Assembly: GCA_947491305.1 (NCBI GenBank)
Contig: CANLIL010000004.1
Location: forward strand, 1-64,000
Direction: 5' to 3'
DNA: 64,000 nucleotides
From: Flavobacteriales bacterium
Lineage (GTDB): Bacteria; Bacteroidota; Bacteroidia; Flavobacteriales_D; Crocinitomicaceae
Shown: positions 48,937 to 59,297 of the stretch, in pieces
Position numbering within the stretch: the stretch's first letter is position 1
Layout of the letters: each line of letters opens with the position of its first letter
Notes under the pieces: generated by a model
Database searches by the model: none
What the model was told of the DNA's origin: nothing
Seen by the model: the letters and a program-made list of their open reading frames with translations, nothing else
Program-made: the position numbers and the translations under genes

Positions 48937-49891
48937 TCATTCTTTAAAGTTCTTCATTTTATAAGAAATTCCAATTCCCAATACCGATTTAAACTGGGTT
49001 CTTGGTCCAACTTGACCATTTGCATCGCGAATGTTGATATCATCGTCATAAATTACAGACCATTGTAACGAAGCTGAGAACCATGAATTCACTTTAAATG
49101 TGAACAATGCTTCTGCATTAACATCGATATTTTGAGGGTTATTTATGTAATTACTAAATAATTCAAGTTTTGATTTTAAATCTATGTTTTTAGCCACCGT
49201 TTTATTGAATTTCAATTTAACATACGCTCCAAACTCTCCTCTAAATCGTTTACCGGCAGTTAATACATTTCCAAAACCCATCGAACGTTGCTTTCTCAAC
49301 GCCGAAAGCACCTGCATTTGCCAAAATTTGATCGTTTACCACCGTCATTTTAGAGGCAAAAGGAGAAGTAAAAATGGAAAAATTATCACTTTTTATGTAA
49401 TCAATTCCTACAGCTGCACTTACATATCCAGGAGCCATAAATGTCGAAATCCGAATTGAATCATTGGGATAGGAAAAACCATCTAAAAATTGTGTTTTGA
49501 ATCCACCAATAAATGATACAAATACATGCTTTTTGATTTTCATACCGAAATTAGATGAAATATCTATTCTATCATCTGTCTTTTGCAAGGTTTCTGAAGT
49601 TCCTTTTTCAATAAATTGCATTCCTCCAAGCGCAAAGGAAAAATCATTTGTCCACTTTACATTCCCTTTTGAATAATTCGCACTCGCTAAAACAGTTCAT
49701 AAAAGTGAAATATTATTTCGACCACCTGCATTCCAATTTACAAATGATGATTGTGTTCCATTCAATCCATAAATAGCTTTTAGTTTCCAGTATTTTGGAG
49801 GGATTGAATCTTTTTTGATCAGGCTATCACTAACTTGAGAAAAACTTACAAAAATAGACACGAGTGACAATGAGAATAGAATTGATTTCAT
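48937..49891 (-). pseudogene. DUF3078-like outer-membrane barrel protein, disrupted by an in-frame TGA and a +1 frameshift
   Basis: Three ORFs (49697-49891, 49250-49621, 48937-49317) form one continuous DUF3078-like protein; TGA at 49697-49699, frameshift near 49273-49276. Confidence 0.8.
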
Positions 49892-50014
49892 GATTTAAAA
49901 TATTAGGACGCAAATTTCACATTTCCATTGAAATTACAAAAGCTATTCTTGAATTTTTTTTGAAATTAATGGATACTTTTTACTAATTTCGTTGAAAATT
50001 TAACTTATAAAATC

Positions 50015-51193
50015 ATGTTGAAAGAAGTTTACATTGTCGCAGCAGCAAGAACACCAATCGGTTCATTTTTAGGAGGATTATCAACTATTCCTGCAACAAC
50101 TTTAGGAGCAATCGCAATTAAAGGAGCATTAGAGAAAGGTAATATTCCAGCTGATAAAATTGACGAAGTATTTATGGGGAATGTATTGCAAGCTGGAGTT
50201 GGTCAGGCACCTGCTCGTCAAGCTGCATTAGGAGCTGGATTGCAACAATCTGTTCCTTGTACAACGGTAAACAAAGTGTGTGCATCAGGAATGAAAGCGA
50301 TTATGCTAGGCGCTCAATCGATTTTAGCTGGTGACAATGAATTAGTCGTTACAGGCGGAATGGAAAACATGTCACAAACACCGCACTATTTAGAAGGTAG
50401 AAACGGTACTAAATTTGGAAACATTCAACTATTAGACGGCATCACTAAAGATGGATTATTAGATGTATATTCTAAAGTACCTATGGGGAATTGTGCTGAG
50501 TTGTGCGCAACGAAATACAACATTACAAGAGAAGATCAAGATAATTTTGCCATTGCTTCCTATACGAAATCGGCTGAAGCATGGAAAGCTGGAAAATTTG
50601 ACAATGAAATTGTACCTGTTGCTGTACCTCAACGCAAAGGAGACCCAATTTTAGTTACTGAAGATGAGGAATATAAAAATGTATTCTTGGATAAAATCCC
50701 TGGATTGCGTCCAGCATTTGACAAAGACGGAACAATTACAGCTGCCAATGCATCAACATTAAACGACGGTGCTTCTGCACTTGTGTTAGCATCAAAGGAA
50801 GCAGTTGAAAAATATGGTTTAAAACCAATTGGGAAAATTGTAAGTTATGCAGATGCCGCTCAAGCACCTGAATGGTTTACAACTGCACCATCATTAGCGA
50901 TTCCAAAAGCGTTAGACAAGGCTGGATTGAGCGTGAAAGATGTAGATTTCTGGGAATTAAACGAAGCGTTTGCAGTTGTTGGAATTGCAAATACTCAAAT
51001 TTTAGGAATTGATCCTGCGAAAGTTGACGTAAACGGTGGAGCTGTAGCATTGGGACACCCACTTGGGAATTCTGGTTCTAGAGTTGTTGTAACATTATTG
51101 AATGTTTTAAAACAAAACAATGCTAAAATTGGTGGTGCTGGAATCTGTAACGGAGGCGGTGGCGCATCTGCAATCATTATTGAAAATATTTAA
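50015..51193 (+). CDS. acetyl-CoA C-acetyltransferase (thiolase)
   Basis: VNKVCASGMKAIMLGAQ, NEAFAVVGIA, GGAVALGHPLGNSGSRV, GGGGASAIIIE. Confidence 0.96.
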   Translation: MLKEVYIVAAARTPIGSFLGGLSTIPATTLGAIAIKGALEKGNIPADKIDEVFMGNVLQAGVGQAPARQAALGAGLQQSVPCTTVNKVCASGMKAIMLGAQSILAGDNELVVTGGMENMSQTPHYLEGRNGTKFGNIQLLDGITKDGLLDVYSKVPMGNCAELCATKYNITREDQDNFAIASYTKSAEAWKAGKFDNEIVPVAVPQRKGDPILVTEDEEYKNVFLDKIPGLRPAFDKDGTITAANASTLNDGASALVLASKEAVEKYGLKPIGKIVSYADAAQAPEWFTTAPSLAIPKALDKAGLSVKDVDFWELNEAFAVVGIANTQILGIDPAKVDVNGGAVALGHPLGNSGSRVVVTLLNVLKQNNAKIGGAGICNGGGGASAIIIENI

Positions 51194-51208
51194 TTATATT
51201 TACGTTAA

Positions 51209-52426
51209 TTGGATAGCGTTCAATTCATGGACGCTATTTATTTACTAAATAAATATTCCATGGGCTTCTTCAAATTAGAACAATCAAATAATCGTGTTTT
51301 TGGATTGGATTTACTTCGATTCGTAGCGATTTTTATGGTTTTATTAGGGCATAGTTTAATTTTAGCACCTAAATATTTAAAACCTTTTGTCTACAAATTT
51401 CTATTTGACGGGGTCGCAATTTTCTTTGTATTAAGTGGCTTTTTAATTGGTGGAATCTTAATCAAACAATTGAACAAAGAAAAACCTTCGTTTAATGGTT
51501 TAGTTGACTTTTGGAAACGCCGATGGATGCGAACATTGCCAGCATATTTAGTGATTTTAATTTTCTTGCTGATTTATACTGCTTTTTTAATACCTAAAAA
51601 CTTACCCGATGATTGGTTTCGATTTTTCTTTTTTACACAAAATCTATTTGCTTTTCGGCCTTCTTTTTTTGCTGAAGCATGGAGTTTAAGTATCGAAGAA
51701 TGGTTTTATTTATCTGTACCTTTATTGCTTTTTGGAGCTTTAATGTTGTTTAAATCTTCCATTAAATGGACAATCCTTTTTGTTTCATTGCTTGTTTTAG
51801 TAGCTGTCACGTATTATCGTTTTTATTTGTACCACGCTTATCCTTTTCCTTCTAACCCAACTCCGGAAAGTATAAAAGCCTTTAAAAAATACATCCAATT
51901 AGGCATTGAATACCAAGTTGTACCAAGATTGGATGCGATTATGTTCGGCGTTGTCGCATCATTTATCGCTTATTATACCCCTAAATTTTGGCAACATTGG
52001 ATCAAATATGTGCTGTTTTTACTTGGGATTTACATCTTATACTTAACAAAGTATTACATGGGTAAAAGTTACGCTGAATTTGCAGCTGTTTGGGTTCCAA
52101 CATTGAAATCTTTGTCGATTTTCTTGATGCTCCCATTTTTAGCAAATATGAAAAATGGATTAGGGAAATGGACAAAATGGATTACATTTTTCAGTTTAAT
52201 TTCGTATTCAATGTACCTTGTGAATTTAAACATTGTAATAAATACGCTTATCAAAAACACCATTCACGGAGTATATGGAGAAAAGCACCAACCAGGCGAA
52301 TTTTGGTATTTAGATTACCTATTGTTCTGGATTTTTACAATTTTTATCTCTACGCTAATGTACAAATACATTGAAATTCCATTTATGAAATTAAGAGATG
52401 CGAAAAAAAATAAATCTTCTAACTAA
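51209..52426 (+). CDS. acyltransferase 3 (AT3/OafA-like) membrane protein
   Basis: FGLDLLRFVAIFMVLLGHS and IFFVLSGFLIGGIL; about 10 TMs. True start may be 51260 (MGFFKLEQ). Confidence 0.9.
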   Translation: MDSVQFMDAIYLLNKYSMGFFKLEQSNNRVFGLDLLRFVAIFMVLLGHSLILAPKYLKPFVYKFLFDGVAIFFVLSGFLIGGILIKQLNKEKPSFNGLVDFWKRRWMRTLPAYLVILIFLLIYTAFLIPKNLPDDWFRFFFFTQNLFAFRPSFFAEAWSLSIEEWFYLSVPLLLFGALMLFKSSIKWTILFVSLLVLVAVTYYRFYLYHAYPFPSNPTPESIKAFKKYIQLGIEYQVVPRLDAIMFGVVASFIAYYTPKFWQHWIKYVLFLLGIYILYLTKYYMGKSYAEFAAVWVPTLKSLSIFLMLPFLANMKNGLGKWTKWITFFSLISYSMYLVNLNIVINTLIKNTIHGVYGEKHQPGEFWYLDYLLFWIFTIFISTLMYKYIEIPFMKLRDAKKNKSSN

Positions 52427-53507
52427 ATTTCATCCTCTTCACGTTTTTTTCGCATGTGTTATAATGCTCTTTTTTGCGTGTTCAACAGATAATGTAGCTA
52501 AAAACCATTCATTTCACAGTGCAAAATCAGCTGCTTTTACGTATGTTGGCCGTTTTGACTTTTCTGATGAAAATGGCCCTAAAGTATGGGCGCCTGGTGC
52601 GTACATAAAAGTTGATTTTCATGGTTCCTATTGCGCTATCAAAATTAAAGATGAAAACAAATTTTATACGCATTACAATTACATTCACGTAGTAATTGAT
52701 GATACAATTATAAGACGTTTCAAGCTTTCAAAAACAGAAAACACCATTGTAATTGGCAAACATTTCAGTCAACAAAAACATCATTTAATAATTTGTAAGG
52801 ATACAGAAAGTGATATTGGTTTCATTCAATTTAAAGGAGTGTATTGTCGTAAAATTTCTAAAATAAAAAAACGCGCTGCAATTGAATTCATTGGTGATTC
52901 TATCACGTGTGGAAATGGTTCAGATTTAAGTCGTGTAAATTGTGAAGACGGTAAATGGTTCGACCAACACAATGCTTTTATGAGTTATGGAGCGATTTTG
53001 GCAAGACGATTAAAACGAGAATGGATTTTGAGTTCTGTTTCAGGAATTGGATTAACACGAAGTTGTTGCGGTAACGAATTAACCATGCCACAATGTTATC
53101 AATACATTTCGTTCAAACCAACTTCAGAATTATACCCTATTAAAAAAGAACATCCAGATATTGTGTGTGTCACTTTAGGACAAAATGATGGCTTACAAAA
53201 AGCGTCTATTTATGTTTCGGCGTACCTTAAGTTTTTAGCGCAATTAAGAAAAGTACATCCAACTGCACAATTTATTCTCTGCACGAGTCCAATGGCCAAA
53301 GAAAAACTGAGAAATCATCTAAAAAATTGTATTCAACGTGTAGTGAAAATTGCCAAAAACAGGGGTGAACAAAAACTAGCAATGTTTAGTTATTCAAAAA
53401 CCTACGGAAAAGGATGTTTATCGCACCCAACGGTTGAAGAACATTTAAAAATTGCGCAAGAACTATTACACTTTATTAAAGCTAAAAACCTAATTCAATT
53501 GAACTAA
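52398..53507 (+). CDS. SGNH-type carbohydrate esterase, CE2-like lipoprotein
   Basis: FFACS lipobox-like; jelly-roll-like N-terminus; IEFIGDSITCGNG, VTLGQNDG, LSHPTVEEHLKIA. Confidence 0.82.
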   Translation: MRKKINLLTKFHPLHVFFACVIMLFFACSTDNVAKNHSFHSAKSAAFTYVGRFDFSDENGPKVWAPGAYIKVDFHGSYCAIKIKDENKFYTHYNYIHVVIDDTIIRRFKLSKTENTIVIGKHFSQQKHHLIICKDTESDIGFIQFKGVYCRKISKIKKRAAIEFIGDSITCGNGSDLSRVNCEDGKWFDQHNAFMSYGAILARRLKREWILSSVSGIGLTRSCCGNELTMPQCYQYISFKPTSELYPIKKEHPDIVCVTLGQNDGLQKASIYVSAYLKFLAQLRKVHPTAQFILCTSPMAKEKLRNHLKNCIQRVVKIAKNRGEQKLAMFSYSKTYGKGCLSHPTVEEHLKIAQELLHFIKAKNLIQLN

Positions 53508-54617
53508 TTTGTTGTAAACTGCCTCGTACATTGGCAAGATTTTTTCAATGTCAAAATGACGAGATCGTTTCAACGCATTATCTTTAAACAGCTTTAATTG
53601 CGAATCATCTTTCAAAATTTTCAAGGTATTTAAAGCCATATCATCAACATCTCCAACATTAGATAAATAGCCTGTTTCACCATGAATATTTACTTCAGGA
53701 ATACCACCTGTATTCGAAGAAATAACGGGAACACCAACTGCCATAGCTTCTAAAGCTGCAAGACCAAAACTTTCTGTTTCAGATGGCAATAAAAAGACAT
53801 CAGATAATTCTAACACATGGGCGGTATCTCTAACTTTTCCAATGAAAATTACTTTGTCGCAAATCTGAAGTTCTCGCACCAATTTTTCACACGCATAGCG
53901 TTCGGGACCATCACCGACTAAAATCAATTTTGATGCAATTTTTTGTTGCACTTTATAAAAGATGTTGATTACATCTTCTACCCGTTTAACTTTTCTAAAA
54001 TTTGAAACATGGCAAAGAATACGTTCATTATCTGAGGCGTATTTTTGTCTTATCACCGATTTTTTTTCAAAATTTTGAAGAGAAGGTACAATGAAATTTG
54101 GAATTACATGAATTTCACGCGTTGTAGCAAAATGTTTGTACGTATCATTTTTCAAACTTTCTGAAACTGCTGTCACAGCATCTGATTGATTAATGCAAAA
54201 AGTAATTACTGGCTCAAAAGATGGATCTTTTCCAACCAAGGTGATATCTGTTCCGTGCAAGGTTGTTACAAATGGAATTGCAATCCCTTGCGACTGAAGT
54301 ATTTGTTTGGCCATAAATGCTGCAGATGCATGAGGAATGGCATAATGAACATGCAAAATATCTAATTTTTCATATTTTACAACATCTACCATTTTACTTG
54401 TTAATTCCGTTTCGTAAGGTTGGTATTCAAACAAAGGATAATCACTTACAGCAACTTCATGGTAGTAAATATTCTCACGAAAACTTCCTAGTCGAACTGG
54501 TTGAGAATACGTAATGAAATGGACTTGATGCCCTTTTTTAGCCAATGCTTTACCCAATTCTGTCCCTACTACTCCACTTCCACCAAACGTTGGATATAAA
54601 ACAATTCCTATTTTCAT
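53490..54617 (-). CDS. bshA: N-acetyl-alpha-D-glucosaminyl L-malate synthase (bacillithiol glycosyltransferase)
   Basis: MKIGIVLYPTFGGSGVVGTELGKALAKKGH, HVHYAIPHASAAFMAKQIL, SETESFGLAALEAMAVGVPVISSNTGGIPEV. Confidence 0.95.
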   Translation of the reverse strand: MKIGIVLYPTFGGSGVVGTELGKALAKKGHQVHFITYSQPVRLGSFRENIYYHEVAVSDYPLFEYQPYETELTSKMVDVVKYEKLDILHVHYAIPHASAAFMAKQILQSQGIAIPFVTTLHGTDITLVGKDPSFEPVITFCINQSDAVTAVSESLKNDTYKHFATTREIHVIPNFIVPSLQNFEKKSVIRQKYASDNERILCHVSNFRKVKRVEDVINIFYKVQQKIASKLILVGDGPERYACEKLVRELQICDKVIFIGKVRDTAHVLELSDVFLLPSETESFGLAALEAMAVGVPVISSNTGGIPEVNIHGETGYLSNVGDVDDMALNTLKILKDDSQLKLFKDNALKRSRHFDIEKILPMYEAVYNKLVQLN

Positions 54618-54620
54618 TTT

Positions 54621-56519
54621 TTATTTATTTTCGTTCAACGCCTCGTAAATAACGCGTTGTATTTCTGTTCGAATATTTAAATCTCTTATTTTCCAATTGT
54701 CTTGACTAGGGCAAACACGATTGGATAAGAATACGTAATTAATTTGATGTTTTGGATCTGCCCAAACTAATGTGCCAGTAAAACCGCTATGTCCATAACT
54801 TTCTTGGGATGCTAATTCATGACATGTTCCTCCGCCACTTGCTTTCGGACGATCAAATCCTGCGCCTCTTCGATTGCCTTGAAATTGTTGCTTCGTATAG
54901 GAAGAAACCACAGCTGAAGAAAGGTATTGTTCATTTCCGTAGGTACCTTTATTTAAAAACAATTGCATTAATGAAGCTAAATCTGTTGCATTTGAAAAAA
55001 CTCCAGCGTGACCACCTACTCCGCCTAACATTGCAGCGCCTGGATCGTGAACAAAGCCATGAACTAATTGTTTTCTAAATGCTTGATCGTTTTCTGTTGG
55101 TATAATTTTATTTTTAGCAAAATGATTCAACGGCTGATAACGCATAGAACGTAAACCCATTGGAATATACAATTCATTCATTAAGAAATCATGGAAATTT
55201 TGTGCGGATTGTTTTTCTACAATTTTCTTAATGAAATAGTACCCTAAATCTGAATATTCATATTTTTTTGGTCCTAACGTACTTGCTAAAATTTGTTGGT
55301 AAATCGAATCAGCATAGGAATCTTTTATGTACAAATTTTGAGCAACTTGCGTTTCAAAACCAGGTTTTTTAACAGTTGAATAGTACTTAGGATTCAATTC
55401 TCCATTTTGCAATGTTCTTTTATAAAAAGGAATCCAAGCGGTTAATCCAGCTTGATGTGCCATCATCTCTTTGATTAAAACAGAATGAAAAGACGTATTT
55501 TGTGTTAATTCAGGCAAGTAATCACCCAATTTTTTATCCAATGAGAATTTTCCTTCAGATTCTAGTTTCATAATTCCAACTGTTGAACCTGCAATTTTTG
55601 AAACCGAAGCAATGTCATATACATCTGTATTTTTAACTAATTCTAAACCATCAAAAGTATGTCGACCAAAAGCTTTTCGGTAAATTATTGATCCTTTATA
55701 AGCCACAACAATTTGACAACCAGGAAAAGCTCCTTTAGAAATCGCTGAATTTACTATAGAATCAATGCGGTTAAATTTGGCTGCGGAAATACCAAACTCT
55801 TCCGGCTGACTAAATTTCAATCTTCCATTAGCAGAAATAGAAATTCCCGAATTAATTGGATATTTCTCATTAATTGAAAAGGGTAATTTACCATTTGCAG
55901 GAATAGCGCCAAAAATTAACTGAGCAACACGATCTTGGGCGAATAGCGTGTTTTCGTATCCTACAATAATAGTATTCATTTTTTCAATACTAGGATCATT
56001 CATCAGCTGTTTTGGATTTCCAAATATCACACCAATTAATTGTTTATTTGCTGGCAACTCTGCTATAAAATCACGTAATTTAGTATTAGTTGTTGTTTCA
56101 CTGAATGGAGACTCCGAACTTTCGTGAAAAGCTGTAATTATGATGTCATACTGAGAAAGTTCTTTTGGAAACTTTTGAATGGCCTCATCTAGTGAAGCAA
56201 AATAGAATCGATCAACGTCGGCAAATAATTCTAATGCATCGGTAAAATAACCCGTATGCATACCGATTGAAATACGTGCAATTTTTTGATTCAATTTTCG
56301 AATAGGGAAATTTAAAGACGTATTTTTTAATACAGTTAATTTATTCTCAACGGTTTCAAAAGATGTCCAATCTTCTAAATTGATTCTTGCATTAGATTTT
56401 ACACTGAATGAATTACTATTTTTTTTCTCATTTACTTGACTTTTCAAAGCGAAAATAACAGGTGTAATCACGACAATTAGACCAAAAACAACAAGCGAAA
56501 AAATTCTATTCGATTTCAT
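54621..56519 (-). CDS. serine hydrolase (beta-lactamase/class C-like) fused to an isolated GH3 C-terminal-like domain
   Basis: SVSKIAG (SxxK), YSD, HSGFTG; upstream region VAQLIFGAIPANGKLPFSI matches GH3 C-terminal domain, no GH3 barrel. Confidence 0.82.
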   Translation of the reverse strand: MKSNRIFSLVVFGLIVVITPVIFALKSQVNEKKNSNSFSVKSNARINLEDWTSFETVENKLTVLKNTSLNFPIRKLNQKIARISIGMHTGYFTDALELFADVDRFYFASLDEAIQKFPKELSQYDIIITAFHESSESPFSETTTNTKLRDFIAELPANKQLIGVIFGNPKQLMNDPSIEKMNTIIVGYENTLFAQDRVAQLIFGAIPANGKLPFSINEKYPINSGISISANGRLKFSQPEEFGISAAKFNRIDSIVNSAISKGAFPGCQIVVAYKGSIIYRKAFGRHTFDGLELVKNTDVYDIASVSKIAGSTVGIMKLESEGKFSLDKKLGDYLPELTQNTSFHSVLIKEMMAHQAGLTAWIPFYKRTLQNGELNPKYYSTVKKPGFETQVAQNLYIKDSYADSIYQQILASTLGPKKYEYSDLGYYFIKKIVEKQSAQNFHDFLMNELYIPMGLRSMRYQPLNHFAKNKIIPTENDQAFRKQLVHGFVHDPGAAMLGGVGGHAGVFSNATDLASLMQLFLNKGTYGNEQYLSSAVVSSYTKQQFQGNRRGAGFDRPKASGGGTCHELASQESYGHSGFTGTLVWADPKHQINYVFLSNRVCPSQDNWKIRDLNIRTEIQRVIYEALNENK

Positions 56520-56650
56520 TTTACAAAATTACAGCTTCGTATTCAAAAAAGAGTGAGATAATTGATTTTTTTTAGCTTAATTCTGTTAAAATTAGTCAAT
56601 AATTCAATAATCAATTCAGTGATTCTTTAGCATAAACAAAAGAAAAAAGT

Positions 56651-56658
56651 TACTTTTG
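56651..56658 (+). promoter_or_regulatory. -7 element TACTTTTG upstream of mutL
   Basis: TAnnTTTG match 29 nt before ATG 56688. Confidence 0.5.
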
Positions 56659-56687
56659 TTCGTTGTCTAAAATTTAGAAAAAAAACA

Positions 56688-58517
56688 ATGCGTGACTTAA
56701 TTCAGCTTTTACCCGATCATATTGCAAATCAAATTGCTGCTGGAGAAGTAATACAACGTCCTGCCTCAGTTGTAAAAGAATTAATTGAAAATGCCATTGA
56801 TGCTGGAGCTGATACAATACAATTATTACTAAAAGATGCTGGAAAAACATTGATTCAAATTAGTGATAATGGAAAAGGTATGACTAAAAACGACGCAATT
56901 CGTTGTTTTGATCGTCATGCAACGAGCAAGTTAAAAACGGCAGAAGATTTGTTTGCATTAACAACAAAGGGATTTCGTGGAGAAGCATTGGCTTCAATTG
57001 CAGCAATCGCTCATGTTTCATTAAAAACAAAACAGCACGATCAAGAATTAGGAAATATCATAGAAATTGAAGGGAGTAAAATCACAAAAAATGAAGTTAC
57101 AGTCTGTGCAAATGGGACAACTTTTTCAGTAAAAAACTTATTTTACAATGTGCCGGCGCGACGCAATTTCTTAAAATCAGACACGGTTGAATTCAATCAT
57201 ATTACAGATGAATTTGTCCGAATAGCACTGGCTCATCCATCGATTACATTTATTTTCACAAACAACGAACAGGAAGTATATCATTTGAGAGCTTCTAATC
57301 TGCGCAAGCGAATAGTTGATGTTGTTGGGATAAAAACAAATGATAAACTAGTTCCAATTGAAGAATCAACTGAAATCGTAACGATTAATGGGTTTGTTGG
57401 GAAACCTGAATATTCAAAAAAAACAAGAGGTGAGCAATTCCTTTTTGTCAATGATCGTTTTTTCAAAGATTCATTCTTTCACCATGCAATTTCAAAAGCA
57501 TTTGATGGCTTAATTCAACCAAAACATTTTCCTAGTTATTTTTTGTATTTAACGATTGATCCAAAGAAAATTGATATCAATGTTCACCCAACAAAAACTG
57601 AAATAAAATTTGAAGAAGACCGCTTAATTTACGCCATAATTTTGAGTAGTATTCGACAAGCATTAGGAAAATACAACATCGCTCCTACGCTTGATTTTAA
57701 TCAGGAAAATAGTTTTGATTTACCTCATTCGATGCGCAATCAACCAGCTATTGAGCCAATTATTAAAGTTGATACGAATTTTAATCCGTTCAACTCAAAC
57801 AAACCGAGTTCGGGTAGCTCATCGGCTAATTTTACAAAGGCTATTCATTCCGAAGGATTTGGTGCAAAAGAAGTTACGCCAGAAGATTGGCAAAATTTTT
57901 ACCAAATCGAAGAAGAACAACCAAAAAATGAACTGCAAGAAATCGAATTTGAAAATCCAATTATATTAGAAAAATCGTTTATTAATCAAGGAAAATATTT
58001 ATTTACACCTTGTAAATCTGGACTTTTAGTTATTGATCTTCCACGGGCAATTGAGCGCATTGTTTACGATGAGTTAATGGTCAAATTTGTTTCAAGTCCA
58101 ATCGTTTCGCAACAACTTTTATTTCCCATAGAAAGAGAGTTTTCTAAAAATGAAACTTCAAGTTGGCTTGAAAACACAACAATGCTTGAGCGTTTGGGTT
58201 TCAAATCAACTATCACAAATCAAACAATGTCATTAAATGCCATTCCAACTATTTTACAAGAAGAATCGATACATATTTGCATTGATTTGATCCTTGAAAA
58301 TATATCATTTAAAGAAATTGAAAAAGGAGACATTGCTCATTTTTTAATTTTGTCTATCGCTCAAGCTGCTGGAAGGAAGAAAAGTAAAGCAAATTCTGCT
58401 AATGAAAATGAACATATCATTGAACAATTATTTCAATGTCCTGAACATGCATTTACTCCAACCGGAAAAAAAATAGTTCAAACCTTATCGTTTGAAGAAA
58501 TCGCCTTAAAATTCTAA
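56688..58517 (+). CDS. mutL: DNA mismatch repair protein MutL
   Basis: IQLLPDHIANQIAAGEVIQRPASVVKELIENAIDAGA, DNGKGM, TKGFRGEALASIA, NVHPTKTEIKF. Confidence 0.97.
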   Translation: MRDLIQLLPDHIANQIAAGEVIQRPASVVKELIENAIDAGADTIQLLLKDAGKTLIQISDNGKGMTKNDAIRCFDRHATSKLKTAEDLFALTTKGFRGEALASIAAIAHVSLKTKQHDQELGNIIEIEGSKITKNEVTVCANGTTFSVKNLFYNVPARRNFLKSDTVEFNHITDEFVRIALAHPSITFIFTNNEQEVYHLRASNLRKRIVDVVGIKTNDKLVPIEESTEIVTINGFVGKPEYSKKTRGEQFLFVNDRFFKDSFFHHAISKAFDGLIQPKHFPSYFLYLTIDPKKIDINVHPTKTEIKFEEDRLIYAIILSSIRQALGKYNIAPTLDFNQENSFDLPHSMRNQPAIEPIIKVDTNFNPFNSNKPSSGSSSANFTKAIHSEGFGAKEVTPEDWQNFYQIEEEQPKNELQEIEFENPIILEKSFINQGKYLFTPCKSGLLVIDLPRAIERIVYDELMVKFVSSPIVSQQLLFPIEREFSKNETSSWLENTTMLERLGFKSTITNQTMSLNAIPTILQEESIHICIDLILENISFKEIEKGDIAHFLILSIAQAAGRKKSKANSANENEHIIEQLFQCPEHAFTPTGKKIVQTLSFEEIALKF

Positions 58518-58520
58518 TTT

Positions 58521-59297
58521 ATGTTTTCATTTCTAAATAATATACCGCAAGTCACCAAAAACATTTTAATCTTAAATATCTTGTTTTTTGTGTTAAAATA
58601 TTTCTTCCAATCAAAAGGAATTGATCTTGATTCATTATTAGGAGCGCATTACATTAATTCTCCTTTATTTCAACCCTACCAAGTTGTTACGCATTTCTTC
58701 ATGCATGCAGATTTTTTCCACATTTTCTTTAACATGTGGCTTTTTGTCATGTTGGGAGGGTTTTTGGAACGACTTTGGGGACCAAAACGATTTTTTATAT
58801 TTTACATTGCATCTGCATTAGGTGCTTTTGCGTTGTATAACATTATTGGTTTTTATCAAATCAATGAGCTTAAAAGTCAATTAACTTCTGTTGTTGACAT
58901 GGAATACATTAATCACATTTTGCGCTCGAGTTCAACTGGGAATGTTATCAATGATTTAAATGAATACGTTCGTACTTTACCAATTGAACCGTCTTTATTT
59001 CAACAGTTAGAAAATTACATTAGTTTAAGTTTAACCCCAATGATTGGAGCTTCAGGTGCTGTTTTTGGTGTAATGGCAGCATTTGCAATACTTTTTCCAA
59101 ATACTGAATTCATGTTGTACTTTGCTATTCCAGTAAAAGCAAAATATTTAGTAGGTGCTTATTTTGTATTCGAATTGTACCAAAGTTTCAATGCACCAGG
59201 CGACAATGTTGCGCACTTAGCCCATGTTGGAGGTGCAATCGTTGGAGCGATTCTAATTCTAATCTGGCGTAAAAACGATAAGAAAAACTTTTATTAA
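58521..59297 (+). CDS. rhomboid family intramembrane serine protease
   Basis: GASGAVFGVMAAFA, HIFFNMWLFVMLG, NVAHLAHVGGAIVG. Confidence 0.93.
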   Translation: MFSFLNNIPQVTKNILILNILFFVLKYFFQSKGIDLDSLLGAHYINSPLFQPYQVVTHFFMHADFFHIFFNMWLFVMLGGFLERLWGPKRFFIFYIASALGAFALYNIIGFYQINELKSQLTSVVDMEYINHILRSSSTGNVINDLNEYVRTLPIEPSLFQQLENYISLSLTPMIGASGAVFGVMAAFAILFPNTEFMLYFAIPVKAKYLVGAYFVFELYQSFNAPGDNVAHLAHVGGAIVGAILILIWRKNDKKNFY

